From Pantoea sp. alder81 (GTDB lineage: Bacteria > Pseudomonadota > Gammaproteobacteria > Enterobacterales > Enterobacteriaceae), in NCBI RefSeq assembly GCF_020179835.1, contig NZ_JAIUDA010000002.1, positions 496,001 through 560,000 of the forward strand: a stretch of 64,000 nucleotides of DNA, written 5' to 3'. A program made the position numbers and the translations under genes. Under the pieces are notes generated by a model. That model did no database searches and was not told the origin of the DNA. It saw nothing but the letters and a program-made list of their open reading frames with translations. Positions 18,281 through 27,765 of this stretch are shown piece after piece. Numbering within the stretch: position 1 is the first letter of the stretch; each line of letters starts with the position of its first letter.

Positions 18281-20521
18281 TTACGACTTCACTGCAAAAT
18301 AGGGTAACGCCACCTGCTCACCGTTGATCACCACCGAGACAAACCCTTTTGGCTCACGTGTATCTACCTGCTCCGGTTTCAGCGCACGTGAGGCCAGCAG
18401 CAGATCGCCCTGCTCATTGCCGCCAATCCCCGCTTTACCGTTGTGCAGGCTAAAGCGCTGCGGTGCCTGCTGGCTGCCGCTGGTGGGATTGCCTTTGTCC
18501 ATTTTGGCGTCCACGCGGGCACAGCGTCCGGTGAGGAAGCGATCCTTCGCGGTGCTCTTAATCAGCACTACCGCCGTCGGCATCCAGCCGGCCAGCTTGA
18601 CGAACACTTTGGCGTCGGTTTCACTGCGCGGATCGAAGCGCACTTCCAGCACTGGCGAACTGCCCTCTGCCGACCAGCTGGCTTCCGCATTTTTGGTTTT
18701 GCGTTGCAGATGAATCACCGCGCGTCCGCCGGTGGATTTACCGCCGATGGGATCCATCAGCGGCTGATTCATCGTGCCGTTGTTAAACTGCGACTGACCA
18801 AACACCTCGATTTCCCAGCTATCACCCACCGTCGGCGAGTAGAAGTTACCCAGCTCGAACCAGGTCTCTTGATTGGTGTTATTGCTGAGGCGGAAACGCG
18901 AAGTGATGTAGTTGTATTTCAGGCTGCCATCGATGGCGACGCCGTAGGATTCGACGCGCGTCGAGCCCATCTCCCACATACTCAGCCAGGGTTTGCCCTG
19001 CAGCGAGTTGTCGATCCAGCTGCCGGATTGCAGATTGGTTTGACGCATGTTGAGGCGCGAGTTGTGAGCAATCAGCGGATTTTTGCAATCTTCCAGACTC
19101 AGCGCATCGATGATCCACTGCCCGTCGGAGATATCACCCGGATGCTCGGTATGCTCAATCCAGCCGTTATGAATGATCGACTGACCACAGCGAGGCAGAT
19201 TGAGTACCATGCCGCCGGAACAGTGCTGCGCATTGAAGTTGGAGAGCTCAATCGCGGTGCTGTGATCCCAGACGCCGATCTTCTGCCCGGACCAGGTGGC
19301 TTTAATTACATCACCGGTACAGGTTTCGGCATACCACTGGTCGATTTTACAATCCAGCGTATCCATCAGGCTCAAACAGACGCCGCCCACGCGATTAAAG
19401 CGCAGACAGGCGCCACGGAAGAACTGACCGCCCGGACAGGTATTGTGGAACAATCCCTGCTTATTCGGACGCTGGTCGTTGTTGCCGTTGAAATTGAGGT
19501 TAGAGATTTCGGTCCAGCGGGCGTTAACCGAGAACACGAACTCCGATCGACCATCTGAAACCAGCGTGGTGGCCGGGAAGTAACCGAAGTTCACCATCGC
19601 GCCGGAAATACGGAAGAAGCGCAGTTGTTCATCGCCGAAATCGCAGGCGGAAACAAAGAAGGTGCCGGCCGGGAACTGCACGCAGATCGGTTGATCGGCA
19701 TCTCTCGACCAGTGATACATCGCTTTGATGGCTGGCGCGGCATCGGTTTTGCCATCGGCAATGGCACCAAAATCAAACAGCGTCAGGCGGTTGAAATCTT
19801 CTACCACGCGACGCCAGTAGAAACCGTTACCGGCGAAGATCACCCCACCATCTTCTTTGCCGTCGCCGTAAGTGCCGACAAACTCGCCGCCGCCCACTTC
19901 CAGCCCTTCGTGCCAGCTTTTCAGCTTGATTTTGGCACCGGCAAACAGCGGACGCGTTTTGCGCAATTCTTCAACGGAAGGGATTTCGCCAATCAGCTGA
20001 TAACCATTGGGCTGCGCCAGGCGCTGACTGAAATTGCTCTGATTCGGTCGCGAGACATCCGTAATCGAGAACAGCATATTACCCTGATTGTCTTCCACCA
20101 CCATCGAGTGCGCGGGATCGGCAATCAACGCCGCATTATCGTGGATGAACTGCGCAAAGTTGCCCTTGTTCAACGCAATCGGCTGGCTGATTTGCGAGAC
20201 TTTGCCTTTGGCATCGCGCAGGAATACCGGAATCTGGTTGCCCGACTGGCTGGCATCACTACCCGCTTTCCCGATCCACAGCTTGCCCTCAAAGTTCTGC
20301 CAGAACTGCGGCGGCATGGTGTAGACGTTTTCCGGCGTCAGAATCGGCACGTCGCCCTGCGGTACGCTGGACGGATCGACCGATTTCAGCGCAGGTTGAC
20401 CACTTTTTGCGGCGTAGCTGGAAAATGCACTCACTGAGAGCGCGGCAACAATGGAGGAGGCTGCGGTCTGCAAGACTTCTCTTCTTTTCATGCTTTCAAT
20501 CCCGTGGTCATATTGGGCCAT
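18281..20521 (-). CDS. amsF: Exported EPS-processing protein, tailspike-like beta-helix (AmsF/WceF-like)
   Basis: 746 residues from the ATG at 20521, or 736 from a second ATG at 20491. The second start places a Tat-like signal at the very N-terminus: MKRREVLQTAASS, a hydrophobic stretch, then SSYAAKS as a likely cleavage region. The central part (about 250-600) is rich in short beta-strand and Asn/Gly turns, with a parallel beta-helix look; LTLFDFGAIADGKTDAAPAI near 250 is the entry motif seen in pectate-lyase-like and phage-tailspike folds. The P. stewartii homologue WceF is an EPS-degrading enzyme, and E. amylovora AmsF is described as a processing protein. It probably trims or releases EPS in the periplasm or outside. 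Family placement is firm by synteny; substrate is inferred. Confidence 0.83.
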   Translation of the reverse strand: MAQYDHGIESMKRREVLQTAASSIVAALSVSAFSSYAAKSGQPALKSVDPSSVPQGDVPILTPENVYTMPPQFWQNFEGKLWIGKAGSDASQSGNQIPVFLRDAKGKVSQISQPIALNKGNFAQFIHDNAALIADPAHSMVVEDNQGNMLFSITDVSRPNQSNFSQRLAQPNGYQLIGEIPSVEELRKTRPLFAGAKIKLKSWHEGLEVGGGEFVGTYGDGKEDGGVIFAGNGFYWRRVVEDFNRLTLFDFGAIADGKTDAAPAIKAMYHWSRDADQPICVQFPAGTFFVSACDFGDEQLRFFRISGAMVNFGYFPATTLVSDGRSEFVFSVNARWTEISNLNFNGNNDQRPNKQGLFHNTCPGGQFFRGACLRFNRVGGVCLSLMDTLDCKIDQWYAETCTGDVIKATWSGQKIGVWDHSTAIELSNFNAQHCSGGMVLNLPRCGQSIIHNGWIEHTEHPGDISDGQWIIDALSLEDCKNPLIAHNSRLNMRQTNLQSGSWIDNSLQGKPWLSMWEMGSTRVESYGVAIDGSLKYNYITSRFRLSNNTNQETWFELGNFYSPTVGDSWEIEVFGQSQFNNGTMNQPLMDPIGGKSTGGRAVIHLQRKTKNAEASWSAEGSSPVLEVRFDPRSETDAKVFVKLAGWMPTAVVLIKSTAKDRFLTGRCARVDAKMDKGNPTSGSQQAPQRFSLHNGKAGIGGNEQGDLLLASRALKPEQVDTREPKGFVSVVINGEQVALPYFAVKS

Positions 20522-20600
20522 GAGGCCGTAAGTGTGATCCCGGAGGCATTAAGCCGTCATACTTCACGCCACAGGCGCGTTGGCGGCATGAATGATGTGG

Positions 20601-21635
20601 CTAAACCAGTGCCAGCCAGCTTTGTTTGATCTGATTACCGTCAAACTTCAGCGCCGTTTCTTTGGTTTTTTCGCTCATGGCGTAGAACAGGCTATCGTCG
20701 CTCGCCAGCTGTTCCATCCGCGCCAGAAACGTTGATTTGTCATTCATCGGCACCAGGAAACCATCTTCACCGTGATTGATGATCTCCTGCGGGCCGGTTG
20801 GGCAGTCATAAGCCACCACCGGCAATGACCAGGATTTCGCTTCGAGCAACACCAGCGGCAGACCTTCATAGCGCGAGGTCATCAGTGCCATGTCGCTATC
20901 GCGGTAGTAATCGTTGATATTGCTGACTTTGCCGACGAAGTTAACGCTGTTGGTAATGCCCAACGCCGCGGCCTGATCCTGTAGCTGCTGACGCAATTCG
21001 CCGTCACCGGCAATCACCAGCTTCCATTCAGGATGGGTCTTGCTGAAGTCAGCCCAGATATCCAGCAGCAGGTCGAAGCCTTTCTGATGATCCAGACGCC
21101 CCACCGCCAACGCCTGGCGGCTGCGGCTCTGGCGCTGAAATGCTTTGTACACCACTGGATTGGGAATCTGCTTGCTGGCGATATTCCAGCGATTGAACAC
21201 CTGGTGATCTTTATCCGTCAGAACGATGACCTGGTCGTAATAGCGCAGCAGCATCCACTTCAGCGCTTTAATAGGCTTGCTGAAAGAGTTAATGGCAATG
21301 TGTTCGCAGGCGTAGGCTTTAAAGCGTTTTTTCTTCATCGCCATCAAATTCCAGAAGGCGAACATCACGCTCAGGCGGCCCATGCTGATCAGGAATACAC
21401 TGTCGAAGCCTTCCTGATGAATGCGCGCCACGGCGCTTTTAATCGGGTTGCTGTGCCCTTCAAAGCTGACAATCTCTTTAACGCGATCGAACGGATAAAA
21501 GGTTTTGCCGTGTCCTTCCAGCGAATAAATGGTGACGGCGTGCTGCTCTCCGAGGCACTCCGACATGAAATTACAGATGTTTTCCGTACCCGCGTACGAG
21601 TAGGCATCCTTAATCACTAAAACGATCTTTTTCAT
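20601..21635 (-). CDS. amsD: EPS glycosyltransferase, GT4 family (AmsD-like)
   Basis: 344 residues, retaining GT-B transferase. N-terminal MKKIVLVIKDAYSYAGTENI resembles nucleotide-sugar GT4 enzymes with a G-T/G-E loop; donor-site segments are QALAVGRLDHQKGFDLL near 180 and EGLPLVLLEAKSWSLP near 268 (E-x7-E). Length is close to E. amylovora AmsD (about 350 aa). It adds one sugar to the lipid-linked EPS repeat unit in the cytoplasm. It comes after two GT2 genes and before amsF. The sugar and linkage cannot be told from the sequence. Confidence 0.85.
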   Translation of the reverse strand: MKKIVLVIKDAYSYAGTENICNFMSECLGEQHAVTIYSLEGHGKTFYPFDRVKEIVSFEGHSNPIKSAVARIHQEGFDSVFLISMGRLSVMFAFWNLMAMKKKRFKAYACEHIAINSFSKPIKALKWMLLRYYDQVIVLTDKDHQVFNRWNIASKQIPNPVVYKAFQRQSRSRQALAVGRLDHQKGFDLLLDIWADFSKTHPEWKLVIAGDGELRQQLQDQAAALGITNSVNFVGKVSNINDYYRDSDMALMTSRYEGLPLVLLEAKSWSLPVVAYDCPTGPQEIINHGEDGFLVPMNDKSTFLARMEQLASDDSLFYAMSEKTKETALKFDGNQIKQSWLALV

Positions 21636-21720
21636 AAAACGCTTTCCACCTCAAAATTTGAACTTAAGGCCCAAATCCTTCGCGCTGTCGACACAGCGAC
21701 AATGCGAAAGATACAGGGTC

Positions 21721-22473
21721 TTAACGATGCTTCAGGGTGAAGAGAACGCCGTTCACCATATACCAGCCGTAATAGTAATAGATTTTTAACGGATTGTTTT
21801 TATAGATAATTCTTAATAATTCGAGGTGCCATTTTGCCGCTTTGTTCTTGTTGCGCGAGAGTGAATCGCCCAGCTCGTAATAGTTGACCAGCGTCTTCTG
21901 GATCACCCGAGCTTGCTTGTAACGGAGGAACAGTTCGTAGAGGAACAGGAAATCTTCATGTCCTTTACGCTGGAAGAAGATGCCCTGAGGAGGACGGCGG
22001 AAACACACGGAAGAGAAGCAGACGCGATACTGCTTCTTCACGAAGTTTTCCTGCTGCAGATAGGGTTTGCTGTAGAGAATATCGTGGTCGGCACTTTTGG
22101 TTTTGTAGTGGTAATGCGTGATGACAAAGTCATCGCCTGCCGCAATTGCCGCAGTCTGTTCGGCGAGCTTGTCAGCGTGCCACTCGTCGTCGCTGTCGAG
22201 GAAAGCAATAATCTCCTCTTTCGCCGCGCGCAGGCCAACGTTACGCGTTTCCGCAGCACCGAGGTTGACCTCATTATTGAGGATCGTAATCCGCGCGTCC
22301 GTGCAGTGCTCACGCACAAAGGCCAGCGAATCATCGGTGGACTGGTCGTTCACCAGGTAAAGGTGCCAATCGCTGTAGGTCTGATTGACGATGGACTCAA
22401 CCGCACGCAATACGGTTTTACGCGCGTTATACATCGGCATCACAATACCGACGGTGCCAACATGATTTGTCAT
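21721..22473 (-). CDS. EPS glycosyltransferase, GT2 family (AmsE-like)
   Basis: 250 residues from the ATG at 22473 (MTNHVGTVG). A longer frame from TTG at 22500 would begin inside the T-run of the upstream hairpin and is unlikely. Inverting GT-A fold: GIVMPMYNARKTVLRAVES at the N-terminus, DQSTDDS, and the DxD-type metal site FLDSDDEW near residue 100. Probably the counterpart of AmsE or of one of WceM/WceN. In E. amylovora the order is amsB-amsD-amsE, so the order of transferases differs here. A hairpin-terminator separates it from the preceding GT2 gene, so its expression may depend on antitermination. Confidence 0.85.
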   Translation of the reverse strand: MTNHVGTVGIVMPMYNARKTVLRAVESIVNQTYSDWHLYLVNDQSTDDSLAFVREHCTDARITILNNEVNLGAAETRNVGLRAAKEEIIAFLDSDDEWHADKLAEQTAAIAAGDDFVITHYHYKTKSADHDILYSKPYLQQENFVKKQYRVCFSSVCFRRPPQGIFFQRKGHEDFLFLYELFLRYKQARVIQKTLVNYYELGDSLSRNKNKAAKWHLELLRIIYKNNPLKIYYYYGWYMVNGVLFTLKHR

Positions 22474-22498
22474 TTGTATACCCGGAGTGTCAGGAACC

Positions 22499-22525
22499 AA
22501 AAAATTGCTCCCGATGTGGGAGCAA
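22499..22525 (-). terminator. Intrinsic-terminator-like hairpin between two EPS transferase genes
   Basis: Minus strand: eight-base stem TTGCTCCC / GGGAGCAA, five-base loop, then six T. It follows the stop of the 22.5-23.5 kb transferase by about 20 bases and precedes the next start by about 25. Confidence 0.8.
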
Positions 22526-22545
22526 GTGAAATTTTTTAAAATGAA

Positions 22546-23463
22546 TCAGGAAACGGCTCGCCCACCGGAAAAGCGCGATTTCACTTTATCGAGCAGGCGA
22601 TTCATGAAGTAAGCGCGATTATCACGGTTGGTCAGGAAGAAATAGCGCGCAAAGCTCAGGCTGGCTAACAGCGATTTACCGTCCATCTTGTAGCGCAGCG
22701 GCAGCTTGAACGCTTTATAGGTATGGATATCGCGCGCCGTCAGATGCGGCTTCATGGTATCCAGCCAGAAGAAGGAGTACTTCACCGATTCGCCTTTGTG
22801 TTTGGAACCAAATTTGGTCACCAGGTGATACGTTGCCAAAGGCTTGTCGATCATCACGAACGCGTAGCCCATGCGATCGGCGCGGATGCAGAAGTCATAA
22901 TCCTGATGGCGAATGTAGCGCGCATCAAAACGGATTTTATCGGCGTCTTCGCGTTTCAATACAATGGTGCTGGTCTGAATGAAGCCGTAACAGCCAAACA
23001 GATATTCCGCCACGGTTTCGTTTTTACCCGGCGGCTGCATCGGCATCACTTTCAGGAAGCTACCGTCCTGATGGATGTTCACCTGGCTGAAAATCACATA
23101 GCGCGATTTGCCCTGTGCCTCCAGTTTGCTGATGGTGTCGTGCACGGTCAGCAGCTTATCGGCGGCCCATTCATCATCGGCATCCAGGAAGCTGATGAAA
23201 TCGCCTTCAGCCAGCTCGATACCTTTGTTGCGGGCGCCCGCACCGTTCAGTTTGACCTGCGACAGTTCCAGCTTGATGTCCAGATCCTGATAGCGCTCAC
23301 TGCGTACGACCTGCGCCAGTTCGGCTGCATCAGCCGATTTGTCATCGACGATGATGACTTCAAAATTGCGATAGGTTTGCGCTTTGACGCAATCAAGCGT
23401 CGTGACAATTGATTTCGACGCGTTATACGCGGGGATTACAATTGAGAAGCGGATGTCCTGCAT
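22546..23463 (-). CDS. amsB: EPS glycosyltransferase, GT2 family (AmsB-like)
   Basis: 305 residues from the ATG at 23463, which has GAGG eight bases upstream; a GTG three codons earlier is not needed. GT-A fold of family 2: FSIVIPAYNASKSIVTTLD, VDDKSAD, and FLDADDEW near residue 95 (donor and metal binding), then a C-terminal half with RHQDYDFCIRADRMG as a likely acceptor and catalytic-base region. Length fits AmsB of E. amylovora (about 300 aa) and WceB. It is the first transferase after wzc; in ams clusters the polymerase gene amsC (wzy) stands between them, but here only 239 bases separate them. Confidence 0.85.
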   Translation of the reverse strand: MQDIRFSIVIPAYNASKSIVTTLDCVKAQTYRNFEVIIVDDKSADAAELAQVVRSERYQDLDIKLELSQVKLNGAGARNKGIELAEGDFISFLDADDEWAADKLLTVHDTISKLEAQGKSRYVIFSQVNIHQDGSFLKVMPMQPPGKNETVAEYLFGCYGFIQTSTIVLKREDADKIRFDARYIRHQDYDFCIRADRMGYAFVMIDKPLATYHLVTKFGSKHKGESVKYSFFWLDTMKPHLTARDIHTYKAFKLPLRYKMDGKSLLASLSFARYFFLTNRDNRAYFMNRLLDKVKSRFSGGRAVS

Positions 23464-23666
23464 TGCCAGCACCTCTTAAACAGCTGTTCCAGATTTAACG
23501 GTAACGCGGACAGCCCTCAGAAAGGAATCGGCTTTGTTCTGAAAAATCATACCGTTATTTCTCTTTCTCATTGAGCTGCTGCGATCCATCACGGAAGTTC
23601 CTAAGACTGTGCTGTGTGTATGTTCAAATCAAAGCTTCCTCTCAATAATTTGAGTGATGAAGAGGA

Positions 23667-23693
23667 AGAAAAAGGGGCGGATAATCCGCCCCT
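23667..23693 (-). terminator. Intrinsic-terminator-like hairpin after wzc
   Basis: Minus strand: nine-base perfect stem AGGGGCGGA / TCCGCCCCT, three-base loop, then a T-rich tail. It starts about 10 bases after the wzc stop, well before the next EPS gene. A hairpin at this place is also known after wzc in E. coli colanic acid operons, where it lowers downstream expression. Confidence 0.82.
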
Positions 23694-23702
23694 GAGTGTT
23701 AC

Positions 23703-25880
23703 TTAGCTTTTAGTTTCTTTGCCGTATTCGTAGTTGTAGTAGTCGTAGCCATAACCGTAGGCATTCGACGCTTTACGTACCACGGCGTTAAGGATGACGC
23801 CTTTAATCTCAATACCGTTCTGCGCGAAGCGCTTGTAGCTGACATCCAACTCTTTGGTGGTGTTGGTTTCGAAACGCGCCACCATCAGCGACGTACCGGC
23901 CAACTTACCGATGATGGAAGCATCGGTGACCGCCAGAATTGGTGGTGTATCAATCAGCACCAGGTCGTAGTTCTTGCTCGCCCAGTCCAGCAACTCGCTC
24001 ATGCGACGATGCATCAGCAGTTCAGACGGGTTCGGTGGCACCTGACCGCGTGGCAGGAAATCAAAACCGTACACGCCTTTCTGAATCATCGTCGGTGAGA
24101 ACTCGCTTTTACCGGACAACACATTGGAGAGACCCAATTTGTTTTCTGAACCCAGCAGCTCATGGGTATAACCACGGCGCATGTCACCATCGATGAACAG
24201 CACACGCTGGCCTGCTTTCGATACCAGAGTCGCGAGGTTGGCACAGATAAAGGTTTTACCAATACCTGGGCTGGCACCCGTAATCATCAGAATGTTGTTT
24301 TTGGCTTCCATCATCGCGAAGTGCAGGCTGGTACGCAGGCTACGAATCGCTTCTATGGAGAGGTCAGTCGGATTACCCAATGCCAGCAGCGTATTGTGTG
24401 GGTCACTCTTCTCTTTGTGACCGCGACGCGCCAGAGCTTCGGTATCTTTCTTACGTTGCCATTCTGACAGCGGTACGCTGGCATAGACGTTCATGCCCAG
24501 CTCTTCCAGCTGCTCAGGGTTCTCAATACCGTGGTGGAACAGCGCTTTCAGCAGCACCAGACCCACAGAGAGCATCAGACCCAGAATAAAGCTGGCAACG
24601 ATAATCAGCAGTTTCTTCGGTGCCACCGGGCTACCGGCGGTTTCCGCACCGTCAATGATGCGCACATCACCCACGGTACTGGCTTTGCTGATGCCCAGTT
24701 CTTGCTGGCGATTCAGCAGCTGCATGTAGATTTCCTGACCTGACTGCACATCACGGGTCAGACGCAGAATTTCCTGTTGGGTTTGCGGCATACCGGCAAT
24801 TTTTTTGTTCAGTTTTGCCTGCTCGTCTTCCAGGGTTTTGCGTTTTTCCAGCAGCGCGCGGTAAGTCGGGTGATCTTTGGTGTAGAGCTGAGACACTTCG
24901 GCTTCTTTGAAGGTCAGTTCATTCAACTGGCTCTGCACGCTAACAGATGAATCGAGCGCCGATTTCGCTTCCAGCGACATATCTACCGATTCATTCTGGC
25001 GGCGATAGGCGTTGAGCTTGTTCTCCGCATCATCCAGACCGGTGCGAACCTGTGGCAGCTGTGTACGCAGGAACTCAAGGCTCTTCTCAGCCTGCTCAGA
25101 CTTGCGGTCCACGTTCTGCAGCAGATAGTTATTCACGATCTGGTTCAGTACACGACTCGCCTGCTCGGGATCTTCATCCTGGAACTCAAGGCCCAGCACA
25201 CCGGTGGTTTTACCTTTGTCGGCAACAGTCAGTGCGCCCAGCACGTTTTTAATCGCCTGCAGGTCGCTCAACTTGGTGACGTTGAAGCTGGTGCCTTCGT
25301 CAGCCTGAATGCCGCTAACCAGCATGGTGACATCACCGTGCTGCTCCAGCTGACCCACGCGGCCTTTGAACAGCTCATCGCCATCTTTGGTGACGGTGTA
25401 GGTCTGTGGGCCGGTCACTTCCAGCTCGACGGTACGCTTGTCGATTGACTTAGGGATTTCCAGACGCGAGATGGCAATTTGCGCTGGCTTATTGCCCATC
25501 AGGCGAGATAAACCTTTACCAATCACCGGGAAGTAATTCTGCTGCACCACGGTGTCCAGACCGAGGTCATTGACCGTTTTACCCAGCACCATACGCGATT
25601 CAACAATCTGAATTTCCGTATCAGATGCTGGCGTGGTTGGCAGCACATCCTGCAATTCATTCAGAACAGAAGCGGTATTCTTCTGTTCTACCTGAACCAT
25701 GGCGTCAGCGCTGTAAATAGGCGTTGCAAACAGTGTGTAGAGCGTTCCTGCCAGCATGAAGAAGGCGGTAACGGCCACAATGATCCAACGATGATCAATC
25801 AGCTGTCCCACAAGATGCGCCAGATCCCATCCATTCGAATCTTCTTTTGGCGCGGTCATAACCTTGTTTTTAATATTCAT
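23703..25880 (-). CDS. wzc: Polysaccharide co-polymerase and tyrosine kinase (Wzc/AmsA)
   Basis: 725 residues from the ATG at 25880, with GGGA nearby; a TTG four codons earlier is less likely. Domain order: a short cytoplasmic N-terminus, TM1 near 30-55, a long periplasmic Wzz-type coiled region, TM2 near 425-450, then a cytoplasmic BY-kinase with Walker A GASPGIGKT near 536, Walker A' LFIDGDMRRG and Walker B VLIDTPP. The C-terminal tail is Tyr-rich (YGYGYDYYNYEYGKE), the autophosphorylation cluster. It controls chain length and export of the EPS by forming a complex with Wza, and is dephosphorylated by the Wzb product encoded 12 bases upstream. Confidence 0.96.
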   Translation of the reverse strand: MNIKNKVMTAPKEDSNGWDLAHLVGQLIDHRWIIVAVTAFFMLAGTLYTLFATPIYSADAMVQVEQKNTASVLNELQDVLPTTPASDTEIQIVESRMVLGKTVNDLGLDTVVQQNYFPVIGKGLSRLMGNKPAQIAISRLEIPKSIDKRTVELEVTGPQTYTVTKDGDELFKGRVGQLEQHGDVTMLVSGIQADEGTSFNVTKLSDLQAIKNVLGALTVADKGKTTGVLGLEFQDEDPEQASRVLNQIVNNYLLQNVDRKSEQAEKSLEFLRTQLPQVRTGLDDAENKLNAYRRQNESVDMSLEAKSALDSSVSVQSQLNELTFKEAEVSQLYTKDHPTYRALLEKRKTLEDEQAKLNKKIAGMPQTQQEILRLTRDVQSGQEIYMQLLNRQQELGISKASTVGDVRIIDGAETAGSPVAPKKLLIIVASFILGLMLSVGLVLLKALFHHGIENPEQLEELGMNVYASVPLSEWQRKKDTEALARRGHKEKSDPHNTLLALGNPTDLSIEAIRSLRTSLHFAMMEAKNNILMITGASPGIGKTFICANLATLVSKAGQRVLFIDGDMRRGYTHELLGSENKLGLSNVLSGKSEFSPTMIQKGVYGFDFLPRGQVPPNPSELLMHRRMSELLDWASKNYDLVLIDTPPILAVTDASIIGKLAGTSLMVARFETNTTKELDVSYKRFAQNGIEIKGVILNAVVRKASNAYGYGYDYYNYEYGKETKS

Positions 25881-25892
25881 GGATATTCCCAA

Positions 25893-26327
25893 CTATCGGC
25901 TTAGTACGTTTACCCATTTCTGGGTAGCGTTTTCCAGTAACCCGTAGACCTCTTCAAAGGCCTCGCGACTTTTTTTGTACGGATCCGCAATTTCCTGTTG
26001 GTTGAGCCAGTGCCCAAGCAGCATGGTTTTTCCGCGAGCGGCTGGGTCGATACGATTCACCTGCTCAACGTGGCGCTTCTCCATTACCAGAATCAGGTCA
26101 TAGTCGCGGCACATACTGGCCGTTAACTGCTGAGCATGATGGCCTTCCAGCGACACGCCGTGTTTGGCGGCGACATCGCTGGCAGTCTGGTCTGCCGGAT
26201 AGCCCTTCAGGGCACCGAGCCCTGCAGAAGCCACCCGGGTTTTAGGCAGCGCGCGCTGGAACAGACGCTCCCCCGTAGGAGAGCGGCAAATGTTGCCGAC
26301 GCAGACGACTAACACGGACTTGATCAT
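25893..26327 (-). CDS. wzb: Low-molecular-weight protein tyrosine phosphatase (Wzb/AmsI)
   Basis: 144 residues. The catalytic P-loop VCVGNICRSP (C-x5-R) is at the N-terminus and the general-acid Asp lies in IADPYKKS near residue 115. It removes phosphate from the Tyr-rich tail of Wzc, cycling the kinase that drives EPS assembly. It stands between wza and wzc as in E. coli and Erwinia. ATG start with TAGGTTCA upstream; only weak Shine-Dalgarno sequence, possibly coupled to wza, which ends nine bases before. Confidence 0.96.
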   Translation of the reverse strand: MIKSVLVVCVGNICRSPTGERLFQRALPKTRVASAGLGALKGYPADQTASDVAAKHGVSLEGHHAQQLTASMCRDYDLILVMEKRHVEQVNRIDPAARGKTMLLGHWLNQQEIADPYKKSREAFEEVYGLLENATQKWVNVLSR

Positions 26328-26335
26328 GATTGAAC

Positions 26336-27472
26336 CTAGTCAGACCAATTGCGGAAACGCAGAGCTGCGGAGCTTGCATCGTCGACACCAACGATGGTCG
26401 GCAGCAACCCGGAAATCACACGGTTCCAACGGGTAATTGGTGTAGCGGTGACGTAGACGATGTCGTACGGCTCCAGTTGGAATTCAGTGCCCATCACCAT
26501 TGACGCCGCATCTTTGGTATTCAACTGATAGATGTTGGCGATCTTGGTGCGGTTGGCACCGCGAATAGGACGAATAACGAAGACGCCGGTGGCATCAGAA
26601 GTGGTTTGATCCATCCCTGCCGCATTGCCCAGCGCTTCCGCCAGCGTCATGCCGCTGCGGTCCATCTTCAGCGTAGACTGCTGTTTCACTTCGCCCATGA
26701 CGAAGACTTTCAGGTCATCGTTACGCGGGACGTAGAGAATATCGCCTGGATACAGCAGATGGTTCTGGCTCAGGTCGCCGTTTTGCATCAGCGCCTGCAG
26801 TGAAATACGTTGCTCTTTGCCCTGATGCGTCAGCACCACGTTACGCCAGTCAGCATCGGCGGCTAAGCCACCGGCGGCGTTAACGGCATCGAGCACGGTA
26901 AGCGGTACGTTGGTAATCGCCTGCTGTCCTGAGGTGGTCACCGAACCGGTCACGTAGGTTTTCTGTGAGCGGAACGCTGCAATATTGACATCAACCTGAG
27001 GACTTTCAATGTACTGGGCAAGACGACGCGCAATTTCAGAGCGAATCTCGGTTACCGAGCGGCCTGCTACACGGACTTTACCAATGTACGGGTAGAAAAT
27101 AGTGCCATCTGCCTGTACCCAGTTACCGGTGTCACTTGAGCTACGATATTGGCCCGCTGGTGTAGTCAATTCCGGGTGGTCCCACACGGTGACGTTAAGC
27201 ACGTCGCCGACGCCCACGCGATATTCGTAGCTCTGAATTTCGGTTTGCAGCGCCGGATTGGCCTGTGCAACCAGTGGCTTCGGTCGCATCTGTTCAACCA
27301 GACGCGGCGTCAGCGGGAAGACGTTTACATATTTATCGATGTCAAAGTTGCTATCCTGTTGCTCAATGACATCTTTTCCGCCAGTGGAAAGGTGCGAACC
27401 TGGTTCAATGGTGCACCCGGAGAGAAAAGTCGCGGATACCAGTAAAGGTATCAATTTAATTTTCATTATCAT
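26336..27472 (-). CDS. wza: Outer-membrane polysaccharide export lipoprotein (Wza/AmsH)
   Basis: 378 residues. A lipoprotein signal peptide ends in the lipobox LSGC (Cys at about 20). The polysaccharide export domain has [19 protein letters not shown] near 85-105, followed by two SLBB-type repeats ([15 protein letters not shown] and FVMGEVKQQ). The C-terminal amphipathic segment ([13 protein letters not shown]) forms the helical barrel across the outer membrane in E. coli Wza. It exports the EPS with Wzc. Two ATGs two codons apart are possible starts. It lies 293 bases after amsG, a gap holding a long hairpin. Confidence 0.96.
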   Translation of the reverse strand: MIMKIKLIPLLVSATFLSGCTIEPGSHLSTGGKDVIEQQDSNFDIDKYVNVFPLTPRLVEQMRPKPLVAQANPALQTEIQSYEYRVGVGDVLNVTVWDHPELTTPAGQYRSSSDTGNWVQADGTIFYPYIGKVRVAGRSVTEIRSEIARRLAQYIESPQVDVNIAAFRSQKTYVTGSVTTSGQQAITNVPLTVLDAVNAAGGLAADADWRNVVLTHQGKEQRISLQALMQNGDLSQNHLLYPGDILYVPRNDDLKVFVMGEVKQQSTLKMDRSGMTLAEALGNAAGMDQTTSDATGVFVIRPIRGANRTKIANIYQLNTKDAASMVMGTEFQLEPYDIVYVTATPITRWNRVISGLLPTIVGVDDASSAALRFRNWSD

Positions 27473-27636
27473 CTGATTCTTCGCTATCAGTTAATGATTG
27501 ATAGAGGCGAAAACGCCGCTGTGTAGCGTCTTATAAAAAAATAAAACTGACGGGTTAAACACTGAAACTGTGGGTCATTATTATTCGCTCCCTTGGTTTT
27601 TATGTTGTCACCGTGCCCTGAGACGACATCAAGTAA

Positions 27637-27670
27637 AGTCGGTGATTACCCTGCCGGCAAATCACCGACT
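27637..27670 (-). terminator. Long hairpin between amsG and wza
   Basis: Perfect 11-base stem AGTCGGTGATT / AATCACCGACT with an 11-base loop, then TTTACTTG on the minus strand. It lies in the 293-base gap between amsG and wza, which holds no gene. It may be a leaky terminator or attenuator; the T-run is short. Confidence 0.5.
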
Positions 27671-27765
27671 CTATTCAGGCTCGATAGTGGCAGTTGTCAG
27701 TTAAGGCACTCCCAGCACCGGCACTTCAGACGGGGATAATGATTTCGTCCCCTGCCCTTCATCTA

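Noticed and set aside
18443..19558. 371-codon open frame on the plus strand inside amsF
   Set aside because: It is antisense to a full-length, syntenic amsF. Its His/Arg/Gln-rich product is typical of the reverse frame of GC-rich genes.
19625..20437. 270-codon open frame antisense to amsF
   Set aside because: Same reason as above; no start site or domain.
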